Shown here: piece after piece, positions 43,736-52,292 of the stretch
How positions within the stretch are numbered: the stretch's first letter is position 1
Layout: each line of letters opens with the position of its first letter
NCBI RefSeq assembly: GCF_004346095.1
Contig: NZ_SLZV01000006.1
Span: 1 to 64,000 of the forward strand
DNA: 64,000 nt
Reading direction: 5' to 3'
Source: Faecalimonas umbilicata
Lineage (GTDB): Bacteria > Bacillota > Clostridia > Lachnospirales > Lachnospiraceae
Notes under the pieces: model-generated
Told to the model about the DNA's origin: nothing
Seen by the model: only the letters and a program-made list of their open reading frames with translations
Database searches by the model: none
Translations under genes and position numbers: made by a program

Positions 43736-43790
43736 AAAATACGTCTTGCAGAGAGAAAAAGTGAATTCTCTTACAAGGCGTATTTTTTTA
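43736..43790. terminator. Terminator after nrdG
   Basis: AAAATACGTCTTG (43736-43748) pairs with CAAGGCGTATTTT (43774-43786) with one mismatch, enclosing an inner AGAGAA/TTCTCT stem, and ends in T7. It lies between convergent genes and can serve both. Confidence 0.8.
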
Positions 43791-43793
43791 GGA

Positions 43794-44342
43794 TCAGTCC
43801 ACAGTCGTCCATGTATGCCCGGTATGTTTTAAAAATATATTCAGTATATCTTCTGTACGTATTTTCAGACTGGATGTGTTGATGCAAGGGTGGCAGCCGA
43901 TATATTCGTTGTCCAGTAATTCTTTATCGATGACCAGATGTACGGCGTGGTTGCTGTCGTTCATCAGTCCCAGAACGCTGACAGATCCCGGTGTGATGTT
44001 CAGATATTGTTCCATATATTCTGCCTCGGCGAAAGAAAGGCGGGAGGTGCCAAGCTGTTTTGAGACATCTTTCGTCTTAAACTTTTTTTTGCCAGGCATC
44101 ATCAGAAGGTAAAAAGCAGTTTTCTGCCGGTTTCTTAAAAATAAGTTTTTGCACATGGACACGTCGAGAAGCATGTCGATGTTCTCGCAGGCTTCCATTG
44201 TCTCGGTGACTGCGTGATCTACGCGTTCGTAAGGGATGGAAAGTTCATCTAGAAGAGAATAGACGGCCATTTCCTTTGGGAGCCGTCCTGTTTTATCCGG
44301 TGCGGTTGTATAAAGCTGATCGCTGATGTTGCTTATATTCAT
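43794..44342 (-). CDS. ProX/YbaK-type prolyl-tRNA deacylase domain protein
   Basis: The 182-residue protein has the YbaK/aminoacyl-tRNA-deacylase fold: IPYERVDHAVTETMEA, CKNLFLRNRQKTAFYLLMMPGKKKF, LGTSRLSFAEAEYMEQYL and GSVSVLGLMND. The conserved lysine lies in the KNLFLRN segment. Free-standing ProX proteins remove alanine from mischarged tRNA-Pro. The chosen start (MNISNISDQ) follows AAGGAG on the minus strand. It is convergent with nrdG. Confidence 0.88.
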   Translation of the reverse strand: MNISNISDQLYTTAPDKTGRLPKEMAVYSLLDELSIPYERVDHAVTETMEACENIDMLLDVSMCKNLFLRNRQKTAFYLLMMPGKKKFKTKDVSKQLGTSRLSFAEAEYMEQYLNITPGSVSVLGLMNDSNHAVHLVIDKELLDNEYIGCHPCINTSSLKIRTEDILNIFLKHTGHTWTTVD

Positions 44343-44455
44343 TTCAAATTCTCCTTCCAAAGATAACATTAGAAAATATCATGATCGAATGTTAGAATAT
44401 TATAGCACTTTATCGGAGTATTTGTAAAAAAATGTAAAAGACAGTTTTATTTGTT

Positions 44456-44737
44456 TTGCTCTGGATGACATTCGGACGGAGGTTTGAAGGGAATGGCAGA
44501 GGAATCTGTCTAGCTTTAGACCGGAAAAGACGGAAGAGATTTGAATATCTCGGATATCTTGCAGCTGTAACAATTCCGTCAGTCACAGGGATTGGTGTGG
44601 TTATGGCTGTCGGAGAGAGCAGAGGAGTGGTGATAGAATTGTTTCTGGTGCTTTGTCCGGTATTGATCAATATCTCCGCTTACTTGCCTGCTGTAGACTA
44701 TATAAAATATTTATTTCCGCTCGGGTGGTATGTCTAA
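44456..44737 (+). pseudogene. Possible remnant of a membrane protein
   Basis: An open frame of 93 codons contains two hydrophobic stretches (YLGYLAAVTIPSVTGIGVVM and VIELFLVLCPVLINISAYLP) and ends LFPLGWYV, which resembles the C-terminus of ABC-2 type permeases. It starts with TTG and has no ribosome-binding site, so it is more likely a decayed 3' end than a gene. The gap 44343-44843 holds nothing else apart from the exporter promoter. Confidence 0.3.
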
Positions 44738-44779
44738 AGGGACTCCATTGTAAAATACATTTTTCAGTGTTCCTTTTTC

Positions 44780-44808
44780 TTGTCATTCCGGGCGGAAATC
44801 GCTATAAT
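44780..44808 (+). promoter_or_regulatory. Promoter of the ABC exporter operon
   Basis: TTGTCA (44780-44785) and TATAAT (44803-44808) are separated by 17 bases. They lie 35 bases before the first exporter gene. Confidence 0.75.
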
Positions 44809-44843
44809 GAGAAAGAATCATTAGAAGGAGGAGATGGGAAAAG

Positions 44844-46592
44844 ATGTTTCAACTGATTCCATATCTGAAAGGATATAAAAAAGAGAGTGTGATCGGTCCG
44901 CTCTTTAAGCTTTTAGAGGCATGTTTTGAACTGATTGTTCCACTTGTGATGGCAAAGATCATCGATGTAGGAATTGAGAACCGGGATATGCCGTACATTT
45001 TGAAAATGGGAGGAGTTTTAATACTGTTAGGTGTGATTGGTCTCGCATGTTCGCTGACGGCGCAGTACTTTGCGGCAAAGGCAGCAGTTGGGTTTGGGAC
45101 GGAGCTGCGCCATGATCTGTTTCGCCATATCAGCACGCTGTCCTACCAGGAGATTGATCAAGTTGGAAGTGCAACGCTTGTAACAAGAATGACAAGTGAT
45201 ATCAATCAGGTGCAGTCCGGAGTCAATCTTGTACTCCGACTGTTCCTGAGATCACCGTTTATCGTTGTCGGGGCGGTTGTCATGGCATTTACAGTCAACT
45301 TCAGACTGGCATGGATCTTTGTTGTTGCAGTACCGCTTCTTTCCATTGTCATCTATGGAATTATGATGATTACAATTCCAATCTATAAGAAAGTACAAAA
45401 AGGGCTTGATCAGATTCTTTTGACGACGAGGGAAAATCTTGCAGGAATCCGCGTGATCCGCGCATTTCGGACACAGAAAGAGGAGCAGAAAGCATTTGAA
45501 AAGGAAAGTCATACATTGATGCAGGATCAGTTGAGAGTCGGCTGGATCTCAGCACTGATGAATCCACTGACCTATCTGATCGTCAATGGAGCGATCATTG
45601 TACTTGTGTGGGCCGGAGCTTTTGAAGTGAATACAGGAAAGGTGTCACAGGGGGAGATGATCGCGCTTGTCAGCTATATGACACAGATTCTGATCGCACT
45701 TGTGGCACTTGCGAATCTGATCGTATCTTTCACAAAGGCGCTTGCATCTGCGGGAAGAATCAACGAGGTGTTTGCTATTTGTACAACGATGGAATCTCCG
45801 AAAAGCAGAATGGAAAAAGTATCTGATAAAAAGTGTGAAGCAGTTTTGTTTGATCATGTGCAATTCCGGTATCACGGATCAAAAGAACCTGCGCTTTCGG
45901 ATGTAACATTTTCTGTAAGCAAAGGAGAAACGGTTGGAATTATCGGAGGAACCGGATCAGGCAAATCAACTTTGGTCAATTTGATCCCGAGATTTTATGA
46001 TGCATCAGAAGGACGTGTACTTTTTGATGGTGCAGATGTCAAAGCGTATCCGATGGAGAAGCTGCGTGGAAAAATCGGAATAGTTCCGCAGAAAGCGACT
46101 TTATTCCGGGGGACGATTCGTGCAAATATCCAGTGGGGGAAACAGGATGCCACCGATGAGAAGATCTATGAAGCACTGGAGATCGCACAGGCAAAAGAGT
46201 TTGTTCAGGAAAAACCGAAGGCACTTGATACGATGATCAGTCAGGGCGGGAAAAATCTGTCCGGAGGGCAAAGACAGCGACTGACGATTGCCCGTGCGCT
46301 TGTGCGGAAGCCGGAAGTATTGATTCTTGATGACAGCGCATCGGCACTGGACTTTGCGACAGATGCAAAGCTTCGGAAAGCCATTGCGGAGAGGACAAAG
46401 GATATGACAGTCTTTCTTGTATCGCAGAGAGCGGCATCCATTCTCCATGCGGATAAGATTATTGTTATGGATGATGGTATGGTTGCAGGGATCGGTACGC
46501 ATCAGCAACTGTTAAAAACATGTGAGGTCTATCGGGAAATCTGTTATTCCCAGCTTTCCAAAGAGGAGGTGGAGCAATATGAAAAAGAATAA
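44844..46592 (+). CDS. ABC exporter, half-transporter A (degenerate ATP site)
   Basis: The 582-residue protein has six membrane spans in its first 300 residues and an ATPase domain: Walker A GGTGSGKST, signature LSGGQRQRL, Walker B VLILDD and switch region VSQRAAS. Aspartate replaces the catalytic glutamate and glutamine replaces the switch histidine, so its own ATP site is non-canonical. It overlaps the second half-transporter by 14 bases. The two should form a heterodimeric multidrug-type exporter like BmrCD or LmrCD; the substrate is unknown. AGGAGG lies upstream. Confidence 0.93.
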   Translation: MFQLIPYLKGYKKESVIGPLFKLLEACFELIVPLVMAKIIDVGIENRDMPYILKMGGVLILLGVIGLACSLTAQYFAAKAAVGFGTELRHDLFRHISTLSYQEIDQVGSATLVTRMTSDINQVQSGVNLVLRLFLRSPFIVVGAVVMAFTVNFRLAWIFVVAVPLLSIVIYGIMMITIPIYKKVQKGLDQILLTTRENLAGIRVIRAFRTQKEEQKAFEKESHTLMQDQLRVGWISALMNPLTYLIVNGAIIVLVWAGAFEVNTGKVSQGEMIALVSYMTQILIALVALANLIVSFTKALASAGRINEVFAICTTMESPKSRMEKVSDKKCEAVLFDHVQFRYHGSKEPALSDVTFSVSKGETVGIIGGTGSGKSTLVNLIPRFYDASEGRVLFDGADVKAYPMEKLRGKIGIVPQKATLFRGTIRANIQWGKQDATDEKIYEALEIAQAKEFVQEKPKALDTMISQGGKNLSGGQRQRLTIARALVRKPEVLILDDSASALDFATDAKLRKAIAERTKDMTVFLVSQRAASILHADKIIVMDDGMVAGIGTHQQLLKTCEVYREICYSQLSKEEVEQYEKE

Positions 46593-48318
46593 AGGAACGG
46601 TGGGGAAAGTATTAAAACTGATCGGACCTTATAAATATCTTTTATTGTTGTCACTTGTATTTGCGATGATTTCTGTCGCTCTGACACTATATGCACCAAT
46701 TTTGATCGGGGACGGTGTGGATGTTCTTATTGGAAAAGGACAGGTAAATTTTCCGGAGGTTTTTGCAATTTTGAAAAAACTTGCAGTTGTCATTGTGCTG
46801 ACTTGTGTGGCGCAGTGGCTGATGAATCTGTGCAACAACCGGATCACCTACCGTGTTGTGAAGGATGTGAGGATAAAGGCATTTGCAAGACTTCAGGTGC
46901 TGCCCTTAAAGTATGTGGACAGCCACCCGCAGGGGGAGACGATCAGCCGGATCATCACCGATGTGGAACAGTTTTCAGACGGATTGTTAATGGGATTTTC
47001 CCAGTTTTTCACCGGGATTGTTACGATTTTAGGAACGCTTGTCTTTATGCTTGGTATTCATGTACAGATTGCGTTGGTCGTGATCTTGATCACACCGGTA
47101 TCTTTGTTTGTAGCAAGCTTTATTGCAAAAAGAACGTATACGATGTTTCAGAAGCAGTCAGAGACAAGAGCTGAGATGACTTCGCTTGTGGAGGAAATGA
47201 TTGGAAATCAGAAAACAGTGCAGGCATTCGGTTATGGGGAGGAAGCGTTAAAGCGGTTCGATGCAATCAATCGGAACTTGCAGACATGCAGTCTCAAAGC
47301 AATCTTTTTTTCTTCCATCACAAATCCAAGCACACGGTTTGTCAATGGACTCGTGTATGCGGGAGTTGGGATTACCGGCGCAGTCTTTGCGATGCGAGGA
47401 GCGATTTCTGTCGGACAGCTGTCCTGTTTTCTGACTTATGCTAATCAGTATACAAAGCCGTTCAATGAAATTTCCAGTGTGATCACAGAACTGCAGAATG
47501 CGCTTGCCTGCGCAAGGCGCGTGTTTGATTTTATTGAAGAGGAAACGGAGACGGTGGATCAGAAAGATGCAGTCGTCTTAAGTCAGGTACAAGGAGAAGT
47601 AAAACTTGTGGATGTATCGTTCTCCTATCAGCCTGAGGTACCATTGTTGGAGCATCTTAATCTTACTGTGAAGCCGGGACAGAAGATTGCGATCGTAGGT
47701 CCGACAGGATGTGGGAAGACGACTTTGATCAACCTGCTGATGCGATTCTACGATTTGGATGGCGGACAAATATTGCTGGATGGAAATGCTGTTTCAAAAG
47801 TAACAAAAGACAGCCTGCGTGCAAGCTTTGGAATGGTTCTTCAGGAAACCTGGCTGAAATCTGGAAGTATCGCAGAAAATATTGCATATGGAAATCCGGG
47901 TGCGACAAGAGAAGAGGTTATTGCGGCAGCGAAGGCGGCGCATGCCCATGGATTTATCAAACGTATGCCGGAAGGATATGATACGGTTATTACCGAGGAT
48001 GGAGGAAATTTGTCACAAGGACAAAAGCAACTTTTGTGTATTGCAAGAGTGATGCTGAAACTTCCGCCGATGTTGATTCTTGATGAGGCAACATCGTCCA
48101 TTGATACAAGAACAGAAATACAGATTCAGAAAGCATTCCAGAAAATGATGCAGGGGCGGACAAGCTTTATTGTGGCGCACAGACTTTCCACGATCCGGGA
48201 AGCAGATGTGATCCTTGTGATGAAAGATGGAAATATTATTGAGCAGGGGGATCATAAAACACTGCTTGCAAGAAATGGATTCTATGCAGAGTTGTACCAA
48301 AGCCAGTTTGCAGAATAG
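46579..48318 (+). CDS. ABC exporter, half-transporter B (catalytic ATP site)
   Basis: The 579-residue protein has six membrane spans and an ATPase domain with Walker A GPTGCGKTT, Walker B MLILDEATS with the catalytic glutamate, and switch histidine in VAHRLST. The signature is LSQGQ instead of LSGGQ. Combined with half A, one ATP site is complete and one degenerate, the standard asymmetry of heterodimeric exporters. ATG 46579 follows AGAGGAGGTGG; the in-frame extension to 46522 lies in the upstream gene. Confidence 0.93.
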   Translation: MKKNKGTVGKVLKLIGPYKYLLLLSLVFAMISVALTLYAPILIGDGVDVLIGKGQVNFPEVFAILKKLAVVIVLTCVAQWLMNLCNNRITYRVVKDVRIKAFARLQVLPLKYVDSHPQGETISRIITDVEQFSDGLLMGFSQFFTGIVTILGTLVFMLGIHVQIALVVILITPVSLFVASFIAKRTYTMFQKQSETRAEMTSLVEEMIGNQKTVQAFGYGEEALKRFDAINRNLQTCSLKAIFFSSITNPSTRFVNGLVYAGVGITGAVFAMRGAISVGQLSCFLTYANQYTKPFNEISSVITELQNALACARRVFDFIEEETETVDQKDAVVLSQVQGEVKLVDVSFSYQPEVPLLEHLNLTVKPGQKIAIVGPTGCGKTTLINLLMRFYDLDGGQILLDGNAVSKVTKDSLRASFGMVLQETWLKSGSIAENIAYGNPGATREEVIAAAKAAHAHGFIKRMPEGYDTVITEDGGNLSQGQKQLLCIARVMLKLPPMLILDEATSSIDTRTEIQIQKAFQKMMQGRTSFIVAHRLSTIREADVILVMKDGNIIEQGDHKTLLARNGFYAELYQSQFAE

Positions 48319-48430
48319 AATAAGTTATAGTGAAAGTGTATGAAAAGAACAGAGATCGGGAATACTCTCAGAGAAAGAAAAGCGGGTATCCGCTGAAAAA
48401 ACAGTTAAAATCTGAGTAGGGAGGCATTGC

Positions 48431-48613
48431 ATGAAAGCGATTGTAGAAGAAGGATGTATTTCCTGTGGCGCATGCGTTGGAGAATGTCCGGAAGTGTTCC
48501 GGTTCGGAGATGACGGGCTGGCGGAGGCATATGCGGAAGTCACAGCAGAAAATGAAGAGGAAGCAAAAGCGGCAAGAGACAGCTGTCCGGTGTCTGTTAT
48601 CGATATCCGTTAG
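48431..48613 (+). CDS. Ferredoxin, [4Fe-4S]
   Basis: The 60-residue protein has cysteines C9, C12, C15 and C52 in the CxxCxxC ... CP pattern of single-cluster ferredoxins; C19 is an extra cysteine. It is acidic, as expected for an electron carrier. AGGGAGG precedes the ATG. It lies between the exporter and a diiron protein that could use its electrons, but a functional link is inference. Confidence 0.9.
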   Translation: MKAIVEEGCISCGACVGECPEVFRFGDDGLAEAYAEVTAENEEEAKAARDSCPVSVIDIR

Positions 48614-48768
48614 TGGCGGAAAAAGAGAGGCGGCGCTTTCTGAGAAGCAAGAAGAGAGCGGCCGATCATCCTGTTGTGAAAAAGTAAAAAAGAAAATAGA
48701 AAAGAGGTCTTCTTTATCCGGGACTGCCATAGATTGTATGGTAGAACGGATCAGGGAGGCTTTTTTTA

Positions 48769-49284
48769 ATGGAAGAAACAAAATATATTTATGCGGACAA
48801 ATCAGAATACCCAGAAGTCTGTGTGCAGGAGAAAAACAGACAGTATGCGGCAGCAATGCTTGGCAATGTAGGAGCGTGTGACTCTGAAATGTCGGCAGTC
48901 AGTCTTTACTTTTACAATGGCGTGATTGCGGAGGGGAAATTTGAAGAAATCTCGGAATGTTTTCATAAGATCAGTATTGTGGAGATGCATCATTTACACA
49001 CTTTTGCGACACTTGCGAATCTACTTGGAGCAGATCCACGCATGTGGAGTGTCGAGAGAGGACGATATCGTTACTGGTCAGGGGCTTGCAATCAATATTC
49101 CAGAAACATCGGTGACATTCTTCAGAATGCACTTCGCGGGGAGCAACAGACCATTGCAAAATACCGCAGACAGAAAGAATGGATACAGGATTGTCATATC
49201 AGGAAAATTTTGGAGCGGATCATCTTAGATGAACAGTGTCATGTAAAAATATTTAAGCAGCTGTGTGACAGATATGTCCATTAA
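48769..49284 (+). CDS. Ferritin-like diiron protein
   Basis: The 171-residue helical protein has four ligand positions in rubrerythrin-like order: E40 (DSEMSAVSLY), E72 with H75, E125 (RGEQQTI) and E155 with H158. It has no rubredoxin domain. It is likely a peroxide- or oxygen-handling diiron protein or a ferritin-like domain protein of unknown role. A second frame covers the gap from the ferredoxin but is not coding; a small hairpin CTGCCATA/TATGGTAG lies near 48724. Confidence 0.75.
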   Translation: MEETKYIYADKSEYPEVCVQEKNRQYAAAMLGNVGACDSEMSAVSLYFYNGVIAEGKFEEISECFHKISIVEMHHLHTFATLANLLGADPRMWSVERGRYRYWSGACNQYSRNIGDILQNALRGEQQTIAKYRRQKEWIQDCHIRKILERIILDEQCHVKIFKQLCDRYVH

Positions 49285-49323
49285 AACATAGAAAACGAAA
49301 TAGAAGAAATAAAGGGGGAGAAA

Positions 49324-49581
49324 ATGCGGGTATGTGAGTTGAGGGAAAAGGAAGTGATCAATGTCTGTAACTGTAAAAGGCTGGGAAACCCGGTGGATCT
49401 TGTATTTGATGCGTGCAGTGGCTGTATCGAGGCAATCGTCATTCCGGGGCCGGGAAAAATCTGTGGTTTTCTAGGATCGGACAGTGAGTATGTGATTCCA
49501 TTTTCCTGCATTAAAAAAATAGGGGAAGATATCATTTTTGTGGAAATCTGTGAAGAAAAATACCTTGTTCCATGCAAATGA
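49324..49581 (+). CDS. YlmC/YmxH family sporulation-associated protein
   Basis: The 85-residue protein is a PRC-barrel-like small protein: MRVCELREKEVINVCNCKRL, GNPVDLVFD, PGPGKICGFLG and YVIPFSCIKKIGEDIIFVEI match the YlmC/YmxH family of endospore formers. Function is not defined; several members are under sporulation control. GGGGGAG precedes the ATG. Confidence 0.85.
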   Translation: MRVCELREKEVINVCNCKRLGNPVDLVFDACSGCIEAIVIPGPGKICGFLGSDSEYVIPFSCIKKIGEDIIFVEICEEKYLVPCK

Positions 49582-49582
49582 T

Positions 49583-49611
49583 TTGACATTGATTTCCATT
49601 ACCGATATACT
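49583..49611 (+). promoter_or_regulatory. nrdR promoter
   Basis: TTGACA (49583-49588) and TATACT (49606-49611) are 17 bases apart, an almost perfect sigma-A promoter. TTGACA starts right after the YlmC/YmxH stop codon. I see no NrdR box here. Confidence 0.75.
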
Positions 49612-49639
49612 AAAGAAAAATGTGGAAGGGGAACAGAAC

Positions 49640-50092
49640 ATGAAGTGTCCTTATTGTAATAATCCAGATACAAAGGTAATCGATTCCAGACCGGCAGACG
49701 ATGGAAGCTCGATCCGTCGTCGCCGTGCCTGTGATGAGTGTGGAAAGCGGTTTACAACTTATGAAAAAGTTGAGACGATTCCGTTGATCGTAATTAAAAA
49801 AGATGACAACAGAGAGCAGTATGACAGAAGAAAGATTGAATCTGGGGTGCTGAGTGCCTGCTACAAAAGACCTGTTTCGGCAGATCAGATCCAGAAGTTT
49901 ATGGAGGAAGTAGAGACAGAGATTTTCAGCAGAGAAGAGAAAGAGATTCCGAGCAAGGTGATTGGAGAAATCGTGATGGACAAGCTGAAAGAGTTAGATG
50001 CAGTTGCCTATGTAAGATTTGCTTCTGTGTATCGCGAATTTAAGGATGTCAATACTTTTGTGGAAGAGTTAAAATCAATTCTTGATAAGTAA
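49640..50092 (+). CDS. nrdR: Transcriptional repressor NrdR
   Basis: The 150-residue protein has an N-terminal zinc ribbon (MKCPYCNNPDTKVIDSRP ... RRACDECGKRFTTYE) and an ATP-cone domain (VIKKDDNREQYDRRKIESGV), the full NrdR layout. It represses ribonucleotide reductase genes when dATP is bound. NrdR-box-like sites occur at the nrdD promoter 9 kb upstream. ATG 49640 follows GGAAGGGGAA; an in-frame stretch back to 49538 covers the promoter and is not used. Confidence 0.96.
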   Translation: MKCPYCNNPDTKVIDSRPADDGSSIRRRRACDECGKRFTTYEKVETIPLIVIKKDDNREQYDRRKIESGVLSACYKRPVSADQIQKFMEEVETEIFSREEKEIPSKVIGEIVMDKLKELDAVAYVRFASVYREFKDVNTFVEELKSILDK

Positions 50093-50128
50093 GAGGGTTT
50101 CCATGACAAAAGAGAACGGAGTGAGAAA

Positions 50129-51463
50129 ATGAATCAGGCAATCAGAGAGAGAACGAAGTGGTTTATGGATGCAAGATTTGGGATGTTTATTCATTGGGGA
50201 ATCTATGCAATTCCGGCATGCGGTGAGTGGGTGATGTCCCAGAGGGAAATGACGAATGAGGAGTATGAACAGTATTTCCAAGAGTTTGATCCGACTGCTT
50301 ATGATCCGAAAGAGTGGGCAAAGCTGGCAAAACGCGCTGGGATGAAATATGCGGTCCTTACGGCAAAGCATCACGATGGATTTTGTCTGTTTGATTCGGC
50401 ACTGACAGATTATAAGGCGACAAATACAAAGGCAGGAAGAGATCTTGTCAGAGAATTTCTAGATGCGTTCCGGGCAGAAGGGATTCGGGTTGGACTGTAT
50501 TTTTCGTTGATCGACTGGCACCATCCAGATTTTCCGAAGTACGGAGATCGCCATCACCCGATGAGAAATCAGGAGAGATACAAGGATGCACAGATAGACT
50601 TTGACAGATACCTTGATTTTATGCACGGTCAAGTAAAGGAACTTGTCACAAACTACGGAAAACTGGACCTGTTATGGTTTGACTTTTCTTACGATAACAT
50701 GAGAGGAGAAACATGGCGTGCGACAGAATTGATTCAGATGGTAAGAAAATATCAGCCGGATGTCGTGATCGACAACAGACTGGAGGGGTCTGGGGAAAAT
50801 CATGGAAGTATTGCAACTGTGGAACCTCTGATCTGTAGCGGAGATTTTGCAAGCCCGGAGCAGATCATCCCGCCGGAAGGGATCATAGATGAAAACGGGG
50901 AGCACATTCCATGGGAACTTTGTGCAACTATGAATAATCATTGGGGATACTGCAATTTTGATCATGAATATAAACCGGCAGATATGCTGATCCGAAAGCT
51001 TGTAGAATGTACGAGCAAAGGCGGAAACATGATTCTGAATGTGGGACCAGATGCGAAAGGAAGAATTCCGAAAGAAAGTGTGCAGATTCTTGAGGAGATC
51101 GGAGCATGGATGGAGCGAAATGGAGAGAGTATCTATGGCTGCGGAATCTCTGAAATTCCAAAACCGGAGTGGGGAAGGTACACGCAGAATGCGGATACGA
51201 TTTATGCACATGTTTATGAGGCGCCGCTCGGAGCACTTCCCCTATATGGAATTGCACCGGATCGGTTGGAAAAGGTGTATTATCTTGCAGATGGAAGTGA
51301 GATGACACGCGGGGAAGCATGGAACACAGTGTTATTCCAAGATGTTGCATTTGTGTCGCTCGGAGCAAATCCGGTGTTTACTTATCCGCTGCCGGATCCG
51401 ATTGACACTGTTTTGAAGATCAAGATAAAAAAAGGCAGCAGGCTGTGTCCGGGAATGGACTAG
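50129..51463 (+). CDS. Alpha-L-fucosidase, GH29
   Basis: The 444-residue protein has GH29 motifs: ARFGMFIHWGIYAIP, YAVLTAKHHDGFCLFDS (H81-H82), GLYFSLIDWHHPDF and KLDLLWFD with the likely nucleophile D185. CTSKGGNMILNVGPDAKGRIP is the family's C-terminal barrel motif. There is no signal peptide, so it acts inside the cell, probably on imported fucosylated oligosaccharides such as host-glycan fragments. No sugar transporter is adjacent. It is followed by a strong bidirectional terminator. Confidence 0.93.
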   Translation: MNQAIRERTKWFMDARFGMFIHWGIYAIPACGEWVMSQREMTNEEYEQYFQEFDPTAYDPKEWAKLAKRAGMKYAVLTAKHHDGFCLFDSALTDYKATNTKAGRDLVREFLDAFRAEGIRVGLYFSLIDWHHPDFPKYGDRHHPMRNQERYKDAQIDFDRYLDFMHGQVKELVTNYGKLDLLWFDFSYDNMRGETWRATELIQMVRKYQPDVVIDNRLEGSGENHGSIATVEPLICSGDFASPEQIIPPEGIIDENGEHIPWELCATMNNHWGYCNFDHEYKPADMLIRKLVECTSKGGNMILNVGPDAKGRIPKESVQILEEIGAWMERNGESIYGCGISEIPKPEWGRYTQNADTIYAHVYEAPLGALPLYGIAPDRLEKVYYLADGSEMTRGEAWNTVLFQDVAFVSLGANPVFTYPLPDPIDTVLKIKIKKGSRLCPGMD

Positions 51464-51476
51464 CCTGCCGCCTTTT
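51427..51476. terminator. Bidirectional terminator between fucosidase and xth
   Basis: AAAAAAGGCAGCAGGCT (51427-51443 region) pairs with AGCCTGCCGCCTTTTTT (51460-51476) with one mismatch. It overlaps the 3' end of the fucosidase gene and serves both convergent genes. Confidence 0.85.
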
Positions 51477-51490
51477 TTGGCAAAACTATT

Positions 51491-52243
51491 TTATTCAAAA
51501 TCCAGTTCTACCGGACAGTGATCTGATCCCATCACATCTGTGAGAATTTTTGCATCTCTGAGGCGGTCTTTTAAACATTCTGACACACAGAAATAGTCAA
51601 TTCTCCATCCTGCATTCTTTGCTCTTGCACTAAAACGGTAGGACCACCAGGAGTAAATCCCCTCCTGTTCCGGATAGAAATAGCGGAATGTATCAATAAA
51701 TCCTGCCGAAAGCAGTTCTGTGAACTTTCCTCTCTCCTCATCTGTAAATCCGGCATTTTTCCGGTTTGTCTTTGGATTTTTTAAGTCGATTTCTCTGTGT
51801 GCAACATTTAAGTCTCCACAGAAGATCACCGGCTTTTTCGCTTCCAGCTTCTTTAGGTATTTCAAAAATTCCGTCTCCCACTGCATCCGGTAATCTAATC
51901 TTGCAAGTTCGTTCTGTGAGTTTGGCGTATAGACTGTCACAAAATAGAACTCCTCAAATTCCAGTGTGATGACACGCCCTTCCTTGTCATGTTCTTCCAT
52001 TCCAATTCCGTAAGCAACTGAAAGCGGCTCTTGTTTCGTAAAAATTGCTGTCCCCGAGTACCCTTTTCGCTCTGCATAGTTCCAGAACTGATGATACCCT
52101 TCCAGCTCCAACTTAAGCTGCCCTTCCTGCATTTTACTTTCTTGTATACAAAAAATATCCGCATCTGCTTCCTTGAAAAAGTCTAAAAACCCTTTCTGGA
52201 CACAGGCACGTATCCCATTGACATTCCATGAAATAAATTTCAT
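51491..52243 (-). CDS. xth: Exodeoxyribonuclease III
   Basis: The 250-residue protein has the AP-endonuclease family-1 motifs: [20 protein letters not shown] with the metal-binding glutamate, [24 protein letters not shown] and the C-terminal GSDHCPV catalytic histidine. [20 protein letters not shown] is the DNA-binding loop. It repairs abasic sites. It is transcribed on the minus strand together with or after truA. Confidence 0.97.
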   Translation of the reverse strand: MKFISWNVNGIRACVQKGFLDFFKEADADIFCIQESKMQEGQLKLELEGYHQFWNYAERKGYSGTAIFTKQEPLSVAYGIGMEEHDKEGRVITLEFEEFYFVTVYTPNSQNELARLDYRMQWETEFLKYLKKLEAKKPVIFCGDLNVAHREIDLKNPKTNRKNAGFTDEERGKFTELLSAGFIDTFRYFYPEQEGIYSWWSYRFSARAKNAGWRIDYFCVSECLKDRLRDAKILTDVMGSDHCPVELDFE

Positions 52244-52292
52244 CTATCCGCCTCCTCATAATTTCTTCTGCTATTTTTATGAATAGTATTTT

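Noticed and set aside
44410-44670. Minus-strand frame of 86 codons
   Set aside because: No ribosome-binding site and low-complexity Pro/Thr composition; it is opposite a better, though decayed, membrane-protein frame.
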